Made by a program: the position numbers and the translations under genes. This document shows positions 55,733-64,000 of a DNA stretch of 64,000 nucleotides, piece by piece. The number at the start of each line of letters is the position of its first letter. The stretch's first letter is position 1. A model generated the notes under the pieces. It had not been told where the DNA came from and did not search any database. It worked only from the letters and a program-made list of their open reading frames with translations. Origin of the DNA: Triatoma infestans (taxonomy: Eukaryota; Arthropoda; Insecta; Hemiptera; Reduviidae); NCBI GenBank assembly GCA_011037195.1, contig JAAEAF010014707.1, forward strand, positions 1-64,000, read 5' to 3'.

Positions 55733-56722
55733 TTTACTTTCTCTTACTCTTTACTAGTAAGAAGTATTGTAATCGTGTCAAATGTTCGATATTGAGTTTT
55801 CACCGGGAATATCCTTTTTGAGGTCCCCTGAGTCCAAAACAGTGTTTTTTAGAAAATGGTCTGTGTGTGTGTGTGTGTGTCTTTGTGTGTATGTGAACAG
55901 CATAGCTCTAAAAAAGAAAAACCGCAGAAAGTTCAAACTTGATATTCCGTTTAGGTATCACCATGTGATCTGACAATAGGTTATCTGTCAAAATTCCTCA
56001 ACCGGAAGTACCACTTTACTAGATAATTTTTTGACTTTTTGCGATTTTCTCAAAACTGGCCCCAACAATTTTCTTCAAACATCGTATATCAAATAAACGT
56101 ACAAAGATCTACAACTTTTATATAAAACATTTCTCTGGGAAAATTCAAGTAAGGGCACTTTTGAGGGAGGGGTGGGGTTAGATTTTCCTCAAAATGCTAT
56201 TTCCGTTTATTATACAATTCTGTCATCTAAATAATGTTAATTTGAATTAAATGTGTAGTTGAAATTCCGAGTTAAAAAAAAATCGGATGACCGGAAGTGC
56301 TTTTACTTTACCACTTTACTAAATGATTTTTTCACTTTTTCGCGATTTTCTCAAATATGGCTCCAACGATTTTCTTGCAACTTCCCATATAAACTATACA
56401 TAAAAGATCTACAACTTTTCTCTTTTAAAACATTTCTCTAGGAAAATTCGTTTAAGGGCACTTTTATGGGAAAGGGGATATGTTTGTCTCTAAAGTGCTA
56501 TCATACTTGATTATACAATTCTACCATCCAAACAAAATTAATTAGAAATATAATAGAGACCCAAAATTGCCGGGCTTTAAGAAAATTAGTAAACCGGATG
56601 ACCGCTTTTACTGAACAGTTTTTTCAGTTTTCGACGAATTTCATTAAATTTGGTACACTAACTATAAAGTTTGTCAATTACCATTTTGAGAAGTGGGGTA
56701 AGAGAAAGATGTGTGTTTCATA
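55733..56722 (+). repeat. 1-kb dimeric repeat, copy 7 (near full length)
   Basis: Plus strand. Left hairpin region changed (CTCTTACTCTTTACTAGTAAG), GT run at 55862-55880, both modules, right end slightly altered (AGATGTGTGTTTCATACCAGA). Confidence 0.85.
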
Positions 56723-56849
56723 CCAGATGTTTATAGCTGTGGAAGTGTCTTTTTGTCTTTATTATCATCTCTCTCATTTTCCCTAACACCACAATCCGCT
56801 ACTGCTGCTTCTCCAGGAGTAAATAAGTAAAAAACTATAAGAGATTACT

Positions 56850-57245
56850 AACTGTTCATTTTCTAGACGATCTAAAACTAATATTAAACAAAGTACTGAT
56901 ATATAAAGCACTACTGAAACCGTTTTGGACTTATGGACTCGAACTGTGGGGTTCAGCCAAGTATTGCAATATCTATTGTCCCCCATGGCTTACACCCAAA
57001 AATCCTAGGCTGGATTACCAAAGTTCCATGTTACTAGAACTATCCTGTCAGATCTAAAAGTACCTATTGTACAAGACTTAATTAAGGTCCGATTTAAAAA
57101 ATGTCATTCTCGCCTTTCATCTCTTCCTTATCCTCTGTAATGTTATTGGTTGATGACGTAGTTTTGTGTGTGTTGTATAGCAGCACGAGCGGAGCATGAA
57201 AAGGCTTAAGTATGTGTATGTTTTAAAGAGAGATATATTTAAAAT
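56850..57245 (+). pseudogene. Jockey-like LINE ORF2 C-terminal relic and 3' UTR
   Basis: Plus strand: NKVLIYKALLKPFWTYGLEL, WGSAKYCNI (the conserved YGxxLWG..AK segment after RT), then LKVPIVQDLIKVRFKKCHSR pieces in shifted frames. The 3' UTR has GCACGAGCGG and AAAAGGCTTAAG, shared with 17831-17940 and 30981-31050. 5'-truncated and mutated. Confidence 0.65.
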
Positions 57246-57450
57246 ATCAGAAATATTTTCCATGACAGCCTGCTTTTTTTTGTGGTCATCGACCGGCTTC
57301 GGGCGTTCGCCCGTCATCTATTTGACAAAAACATCCTGATGATGGGCGAACTCCCGAAACCAGTCGATGACCACAAAATGAAGCAGGCTATCACTGTATG
57401 TAAAATATCTCTGATGCTTTCCAGCTCTGCGGAATCAACCACAACAAGTT
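57246..57450. repeat. Family A divergent inverted pair
   Basis: Minus copy 57250-57325 and plus copy 57327-57445, almost touching at their proximal ends. The plus copy is near complete (CATGAAGC-type tail, CTCTGATGCTTTCCAGCTCTG). The minus copy's hammerhead core is degraded (TAGATGA, GAAG). Confidence 0.8.
57332..57369 (+). ncRNA. Hammerhead ribozyme motif, family A, copy A5
   Basis: CATC, CTGATGA (57336-57342), stem II GGG/CCC, GAAA (57356-57359), CCAGTC, GATG. Core and stem I intact. One change in stem III. Confidence 0.65.
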
Positions 57451-58334
57451 TAAGATATAATGAAGAAGTCACCACTGTTTACAATAAATAATTTGACTAT
57501 ATTTAAATTATTGAATAATGTGAATAATAATTACGAGCTGATTGTAATAAATGAAATAACTTCTAAATATACAGAAACTTTTGTACTTAATGATTCTTGT
57601 TGCTGGATTGATTTAAATCACAAAAATGTTAAACTCAACACTTCTTGGCAAGCTGACTGTTGTAAGACGAATTATGGAATGATATTCATTGAAATCCGTA
57701 AGACTACTCATGAAACAATGCTGCCCTTGGTAGTTAACACCTGCATATGATTTCTAGAAGGGTAAAAACATCTACCTAAAAATCCCCACCTCGTCTGAAA
57801 AGGTGTTGGCCTTGTAATTTATTGGGCGACAGGGATCATGGTTGACTCATTTTTATTTGGAGAGCCACCAATAAGTAATAACTCCTCACAAGTCAATAGG
57901 TGATACCAATTTTTAGGGAGATTGTAGGGATCGTACCTGCAGTTGTAAATTCCAATAAAGCATTTTATATATATATAAAATACATGCTTTACTATTTATA
58001 ATATTTGTCTCATATTTATAGAATAGTGCTTACAAAGACATTCTAAAAGGGCAAATTGCAATAAACTTCTTTTTGTTATATTTATTTCTCGAATATAATG
58101 TTATACGAAATTGTAATATTAATAACAAAAGACAATATTAATATCCAACATTCCACGATATAAATATACATTCATTGAGTAAATACGTTAACATTGGATA
58201 CAATTTAAGAGAATAAAGACTTATCTACAAGAAATTTCTATGAAAAGTGTCTACCTGAAATGGAACATATCACATGTACTCTCGTGTCTCTCTCACTAAA
58301 TATATTCAAGGTATACCTTTTATGAATTTTTTAT
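57451..58334. other. No recognised gene; unassigned 96-codon ORF inside
   Basis: The plus-strand ORF 57460-57750 (KLLNNVNNNYELIVINEITS, then ETFVLNDSCCWIDLNHKNVK) is unrecognised. Its composition is plausible for protein, but no start context, splice sites or homologous copy is visible here. The rest is AT-rich. Confidence 0.3.
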
Positions 58335-58764
58335 TGATGTTCAATATATAGCCCATTGGATTCACCATTGTGTCATCTTTCTGCCAGCTATTGAATCCCC
58401 AGCTGATACCATTTCATGGATTTGGAATAAAAAAAAAACTCCTGCAGTCTAGTTTAACTTCTGTGAAGTTAATAAATTTTCTTCCGCAAATGATGTGAAT
58501 CATGGACCGAAATAAATGGGTGTCGGATGAATGAAGTCTGGACTGCAGAGTGGATGTAAAGAAGTTCTTGTTCCATGTAATCAGTTCCTTTAGTCTTGCT
58601 GGAACAAAACTTGTTTGCGATTGACCAAAGCTCGATAAAGCTAGACTGTTAAGTATATTCTATGTAGTTGTTGGCAATAAAAATCGGAATTCATCGTAAC
58701 TCCATCGGGAATCAATTCATGATGAAGAATTCTACTGCATAATTCGAAAACGCACAAAATAGAC

Positions 58765-58815
58765 ATTTTCCGTGGGCGCCCATCTTCAGGATGCGTTTGC
58801 CAGACAATGTGATAA
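58765..58815 (-). repeat. Family A repeat A6, internally deleted
   Basis: Minus strand: GCAAACGCATC, CTGAAGATGGGCG, then directly CCCACGGAAAATGTCT. The second half of the ribozyme and the following 30 bp are deleted. Confidence 0.6.
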
Positions 58816-58860
58816 CACTAACTTGCCGAGAGCAAATTCAGTTTATACACGGCCAGTCAG

Positions 58861-59104
58861 TGTATAAACTGAATTTGCTCTGTGCTACTCTGTGTTATCA
58901 CACTATCTGGCAAACGCATCCTGAAGATGAGCGAACGCCCGAAACCAGTCGATGACCATAAAATGAAGCAGGCTACCATGGAAAATGTCTCTGATGCTTT
59001 CCAGCTCGGCGGAACCAACCACCACAACAACTAGACTTTTATTCACCATCAGATATGCCGTTTGGCTACTCAACCATAGACCTTCGTCAATGAGGCCTGT
59101 CTCA
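58861..59104 (+). repeat. Large inverted repeat, left arm (family A copy A7 plus mariner flank)
   Basis: About 240 bp, inverted at 59371-59600. It contains the A7 repeat (58861-59030) and a 75-bp continuation, CTAGACTTTTATTCACCATC... to TCAATGAGGCCT. The inner loop (59105-59370) is the mariner DEKW segment. Confidence 0.8.
58917..58954 (+). ncRNA. Hammerhead ribozyme motif, family A, copy A7
   Basis: CATC 58917-58920, CTGAAGA 58921-58927, stem II with one mismatch (GAGC/GCCC), GAAA 58941-58944, CCAGTC, GATG 58951-58954. Confidence 0.65.
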
Positions 59105-59370
59105 GGATTTCGCCAGCAAATCCACTTTTCATCATCATATGTCACAATTCATTTATAGAAGCGTATGTCAGATGGCTTTTTTTATTGGCAAGTATCCAAT
59201 CATGGCAGCCAGCTGAGGTACACTTTAAATGTAAATTACATTTACACTGTAAATTACAATTTAATGCGGCACTATCCTAAATCTCCTTTCAACCTTTCCC
59301 AAAGTATGGAAATGGTGGCTAACATTGTCTTTGGACAATGCCAAATCCTGTCTCAGGATTTCGCCAGGCC

Positions 59371-59600
59371 TCATTGACGAAGGTCTATGGTTGAGTAGCG
59401 GTCAAACGGCATATCTGATGGTGAATAAAAGTCTAGTTGTTGTGAGGGTTGGTTCCGCCGAGCTGGAAAGCATCAGAGACATTTTCCATGGTAGCCTGCT
59501 TCATTTTATGGTCATCGACTGGTTTCGGGCGTTCACTCGTCTTCAGGATGCGTTTGCCAGACAGTGTGATAACACAGAGTAGCACAAAGCAAATCCAGTT
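59371..59600 (-). repeat. Large inverted repeat, right arm (family A copy A8)
   Basis: Inverted partner of 58861-59104. Confidence 0.8.
59513..59550 (-). ncRNA. Hammerhead ribozyme motif, family A, copy A8
   Basis: Minus strand: CATC, CTGAAGA, a weakened stem II (GAGTGAACGCCC), GAAA, CCAGTC, GATG. Core and stem I intact. Confidence 0.58.
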
Positions 59601-61962
59601 CTGCACCAAGTGTACCAGTAAGTGTGATTGGATTTGACTCAACAGCTTTCCATAAAGCTTCAACAATTCACATGATGGCCGCTATGAATCTATCTCTGTT
59701 TTTTCTTTCTAAGGTCGTATCACTAGTATTACATTTTTGAAACCAATGCCGGGCTTGTACGCTGACCATGCTGATCAAAGGGGATCATTGATCCCTTCGA
59801 TTTCACATGTAGCTTCAGCAGCTGTATACTCTTTTTTTTCCCATAGGTAATATAATGGAGTTGATGAGGAGAGAAATTGGGATTGATTGATTAAACGAGA
59901 TATGAAGTCACTGTTACAATATAACTATAAGTTTACACAAACTGCACTGGACTTGTAATGACTTTATAGAATAAATGGTGAGAGTAGAGATATGACACGA
60001 TGCAATGTATATGGTTGAATCTGATAGATCGATTCATGTCTAGATCTCTCACTGGCTTATATACAGGTTCCCCACTCTAGCCTACTTAAGTGAGAGAGTA
60101 CCAGAGAGAGTTTGTTTTCTCTCGGTCGGGCTTGTGTTTTTTCTCTCTTGCCAGTATTTAAATTCATAAAAGACGGTCAAAATTTTCTAGAAAAGCTCAC
60201 AATTGGCCTGACAATGTAGAGTATACATAATATGTATAGAACACCCTAAAAAGTCTTAAAATTAATATAATATTGTGTTTGTAAATATCAGAAATATGTA
60301 GGCTGGTTTAAAAGTCCATGGAATTTCTTTATTAAAATAAAACGGTCATTTTTTTTTTTTTTTGTAATACTCTAATATTCTCAGAAAAGAGAGAGGCTGA
60401 AGGATAGAGAATATCTAATTTTGATAAAATTGCAATTAAATACCAGAATAACTGTGGAAAAGTACCAACTTAGAGATTGAACTCTTAATAATGTAGCACT
60501 ACCATTGACACAACCCTTTAACCTAGAATTCCCAACTATATAGAACATTAAAAATTTCCATAAAAATATAGAAACAATTAAAATTTGTTAAAAAATTATT
60601 TGGTAAAAAAACAAAAAGTAATTGTTTTATTGGACATGACATATTCTATTAAAAAATCAAGGAGTTTGATTTGTTTTTCACAAGTTGAAAAAAAAAAACA
60701 TTGTTGATTTTTAAAAATTCAATTTAAAGAATAGCGGTGCGGCTAAAATAAATTTCAACCAAAAAAGATTTTTATCCAAATTGGTTATTTATTATTAATA
60801 AAAAGCATAAGGTTATATATATATTAAATTTTGCATTATAAATGCAATTTTGTAAGTTATAAATGCATATATACATAAAACTAAATAATATGTACGCCAA
60901 GGGGGCACTTCCTAAAGTTCATTAGTAAACCTATTATTTATATTGTACTAATGAAAATTTTCTTTTCATATCGATAATTTATATTACTGCTTCTTATTGA
61001 AAATAATGAATACTATACACTGAAATGATGATTACATTTTGTAATTTATGTATCCTACTGAAAACCCTTAATTAAATTTTAAATTACATATTTTATAATA
61101 TTACTTTCATCACATTTCTAGAATTAATATTCAAAATAACGAGGTACCTCATTTAAAAAAAAAAAAAAAATTATAAGAACTGAAATATATATATAACAAG
61201 TTTTAATTTGAAGAGCTTAAATTAAGATTCTGAAAGTTCAGTTCTACATAATAGCCTTCTTTAAATATCACCTTTAGGTCTCTAGTATTGTCTTTACTAA
61301 ATGACATCATGACACTTCCAGCCAATAATGTTTTAACATACAACTTTCATGCTTTGTTACACTTTTTTTTATACAATGTAATGATCAAAAGGTGCTTTAC
61401 AAAATTTTGGTCTGTTTGTTGTAACACAATCAACCTTATATACCTTTTACATAATTAGGTAGATATATATTACCTACATAACCAAAAATAAAACATAGTT
61501 AACTTAATTAACTCTAATTAGTAACACGAGCAGAAATGTTGTACCTTTCAAGTTACTAAAGTTTCTTTTGATAATGTTAATATTTAAAAGGTAACTTCAA
61601 CATGCTGAGTACGAAAAGGTGGTTTAACGAATATTCTTTGTGATATTTGTGTAACAAAATATCTCAAACCGCAAAAAGCTCAGGATGTTCAAATATTTTT
61701 ATTTTCCTACGCCATGATTTTTCGTTCCCACGCTGTTGTTCGTATAGTTGGATATCCAGGGGGTACGTGAGAACGATCTAGGGCGCGAACAAGTTCATCC
61801 CCCCCCCTCAGATGCTCAAACATGGTATGCCATTTAGGTTTTACAACTGTGACACATAAGCTTAAGGGTAAAATGTCTTTCTTAAAAACAGCGGAAACAT
61901 TTTCCCAGGAAAATTGGTGTTTCTATGGAGAAAATAGCAAAAATCTGTTTAGTAAAAATGTA
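59601..61962. other. No recognised gene
   Basis: AT-rich. Around 60055-60140 a TATATACAG followed by CCACTCTAG and GAGAGAG-rich sequence resembles 13335-13390 and could be LTR-derived. Nothing else recognised. Confidence 0.4.
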
Positions 61963-62383
61963 TGTAACAGTATCCAAAAAGAGCAGAAACAATATCCAAG
62001 AGAGCAGAGAAGAGAAACAAATGCTAGGACCACTCTCTCGGATTAGAGTGAGAGAAACCATATAAATACAGTGACGGGTCACAGAGAAGAGATAGTTCAA
62101 TATAGTTCAGCAATCAACGTGTCATTACCCCTTCCACTCTACCTTAATCTACCATCTTTACTGTAAAGATGGTAGGGGATGTAAGGGGTAATGACACATT
62201 GATTGTTGAACTATATTGAACTATCGATGTAACAGTATCCAAAGAAAGCAGAAAGAGTATCCAAGAGAGTAGAGAAGAGAAATAAATGTTAGGACCACTC
62301 TCTCGGATTAGAGTGGTCCTAGCATTTGTTTCTCTTCTCTGCTCTCTTGGATACTGTTTCTGCTCTCTTTGGATACTGTTACA
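61963..62383. repeat. LTR-derived double palindrome
   Basis: An LTR-like unit starts TGTAACAGTATCC at 61963 and has a TATA box (CATATAAATACAG) at 62060-62072. It runs into a palindrome: arm 62092-62160, loop CTG, arm 62164-62224. The LTR start then recurs at 62228-62300 and is immediately inverted at 62311-62383 (73-bp arms, 10-bp loop). The homologous copy at 10674 shows the unrearranged order. No retroelement ORF adjoins. Confidence 0.8.
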
Positions 62384-62387
62384 TGTA

Positions 62388-62945
62388 CTTCCAAATTTAC
62401 AAATTTTCTTGAAACTCGGAATTTTGGCCAATCTATTTACTCCTAGATAGTAGAATTAATCAACAAAGGTCAATTAATCAACTTTAGAGGAAAACTCCTC
62501 TCTCTCTCCTCCTGCTCCGCCTCCTCCAAAAATCCCCCTTAAATGACTTTACCCGTAGAAATGTTTCAAATATAAGCTCTAGCTCTTTGAATGTGTAGTT
62601 GATGTATCAAATTTAATGAAAATCGTAGGAGCCACTTTGGAGAAAAACGTAAAAAAGTAAAGAAAAAAAAAACATTCAGTAAACTGGTACTTCCGGTTAG
62701 GCTATCGGATCCCGTCGTAATATCTAAACGGAATATTAAGTTGGAACCTTCAGCGATTTTTCGTTTTGAACTACACATATATACACATACACACACACAC
62801 ACACGCACAAGCAGAAATTTTCCAAAAAACCATTTTTCTGTAATCGTGGATCATAAAACGTATATTTCCGGTGATAATTCGATATAGAAAAATTTGACAC
62901 AATTACAATACTTCCTCTTACCATAGGTGTAACAGAAAGTATAAA
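62388..62945 (-). repeat. 1-kb repeat, left-half copy
   Basis: Minus strand from AAATTTTCTTGAAACTCGG through one module and the CA run (62785-62803) to TACTTCCTCTTAC, GTAACAGAAAGT. The second module is missing. Confidence 0.75.
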
Positions 62946-63707
62946 TAAATGTAGAACACAAATTTTATACTGTCATATCCTTTCTTTTGTTATAATATTT
63001 TCCCCCATCCATTTACATAAAGGAAAGGTGATGGTACCAGAATTATTAGGAGAATTTCACATGCTTTCAAAATAGAAGTGACTAGGTGTCATCGCTGTCA
63101 CATGCACTGTGATATTCATTCTTTACTAAACTTTAGACGCCTCATTCATTTTTCACATTTGCCAGTTTTCCATATTCTCCGTAATGGTTAATTTTTTTTT
63201 TTTTGTGTCCCTAATGGTACACATTAATTTTGTTCTTTGAAAAAAAATAAATTTTTTATGCTTCATTTACAAAAACTTTATAAATTCTATAGGCACTTAG
63301 CAGAATCACACGCGACATCTGTTCCTTTACAAATTCACCCGTATCAGTATCTATACAACTGTTCTGCATTCAAGACGACGGCAATGGTTGCCAGCCTGAC
63401 ATATCTTTCCTTCTATGTAACAAGAACTGTATATGATCTAGTAAACACACCACTTGTTATTTGATTTAAAACAACTTCATGAATTTCCCACGTTCCAATA
63501 AGTGATGAGATATGAAAGTTTGGGAAAACTTCATTTTTTGTTTTACTAAAGAAAGCCCTTAGATTGTAAACTTTCTGAAAAGTTCTAGTAAAGTTTCAAA
63601 TACAAATTTCAATATAAAATTATTTGTTAACCATTGATGAATTATGTTATGAAGAAATTTGGTGAGGATTGATAAAAAAAGAAACATACAATTATGCCAA
63701 CGTTTTA
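62946..63707. other. Nothing recognised
   Basis: No gene, RNA or repeat family recognised. Confidence 0.4.
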
Positions 63708-64000
63708 TTACTTTCTCTTACTCCTCTAGTAAGAGGAAGTATTGTAATCGTGTCAAACTTTTCGATATCGAGTTTTCACCGGAAATATCCGTTTTGAGGT
63801 CCCCTGGTCCAAAAAAGTGGTTTTTAGAAATGGTCTGTGTGTGTGTGTGTCTGTGTGTGTGTTGTGTGTATGTGAACAGCATAGCTCAAAAACGAAAAGC
63901 CGTAGAAAGCTGAAACTTGATATTCCGTTTAGGTATCACCATGGCGATCTGACTGTGCGTTATCTGTCAAAATTCCTCAACCGGAAGTACCTTACTAGTT
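63708..64000 (+). repeat. 1-kb repeat, copy 8, cut by window end
   Basis: Left hairpin (loop CCTCT), GT run at 63835-63872, then GAACAGCATAGCTC up to TACCTTACTAGTT at the window edge. Confidence 0.85.

Larger units (their letters stand above)
58335..59370 (-). pseudogene. Mariner transposase relic split by a family A inverted pair
   Basis: Minus strand. The N-terminal side near 59110-59215 reads WLP.LDTCQ, SDIRFYK and IVTYDDEKWICWRNPET, containing the first catalytic Asp (DEKW motif). After an interruption occupied by family A repeats (about 58765-59035) the protein resumes: RILHHELIPDGVTMNSDFYC, QQL, ALVNRKQVLFQQD (second Asp), LHPLCSPDFIHPTPIYF (third Asp, SPD..P), and a C-terminal EMVSAG.DSI. 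Stops and frameshifts throughout. Order and motifs match the mariner DD34D family. Confidence 0.62.

Noticed and set aside
57287..57325. Active hammerhead in family A copy A4
   Set aside because: Core reads TAGATGA and GAAG; essential positions are lost, so only the repeat is annotated.
1362..64000. CRISPR-like or satellite array from the recurring 1-kb repeat
   Set aside because: Copies are dispersed, on both strands, kilobases apart and unrelated in spacing. Eukaryotic transposon-like repeats, not an array.

Overview
This is AT-rich, intron- and transposon-dominated animal DNA, almost certainly from an insect or other arthropod. The evidence is an I-clade LINE with a zinc-knuckle ORF1, mariner, hAT, Jockey-like and RTE-like relics, tRNA-derived SINEs, and two exons of a rhodopsin-like neuropeptide receptor with canonical GT-AG splice sites. 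I cannot name the species. There are no operons, rRNAs, CRISPR arrays or convincing single-copy tRNA genes. Host coding sequence is under 1 percent of the window.

Host gene: one plus-strand GPCR gene appears to span much of the window. An internal exon at 14131-14521 carries TM5, ICL3 and TM6. The next recognisable exon at 41874-42066 carries TM7 and helix 8. The two are joined in phase 0 across a 27.4-kb intron. The exons for TM1-TM4 and the C-terminal tail are not recognisable here.

Transposon layers: (1) An unnamed non-coding repeat of about 1 kb occurs as seven near-complete copies and about ten fragments on both strands. It has a hairpin at each end, an internal pair of diverged modules and a GT microsatellite, and one copy is inserted inside another. 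(2) A full-length but mutated I-clade LINE (20841-26123) lies in the GPCR intron, flanked by an 11-bp target duplication. (3) A defective hAT transposon (4086-6346) keeps its terminal inverted repeats and 8-bp duplication. (4) Degraded RTE-like, R1/I-like and Jockey-like LINE pieces, mariner-like transposases, LTR pieces and four tRNA-derived SINEs fill much of the rest.

Most notable: short repeats in several families (called A, B, C and D here) carry what reads as type I hammerhead self-cleaving ribozymes with minimal, loop-less and often palindromic stem III. Sequence variation falls on the one free core position. Families C and D share a core in which the essential C3-G8 pair is replaced by U3-A8. 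Several of these repeats sit in divergent inverted pairs, and two insertions have 12- and 15-bp target duplications. This is the arrangement expected of Penelope-like retroelement termini or related ribozyme-bearing retroelements. No matching reverse transcriptase is visible, so the elements here are non-autonomous.
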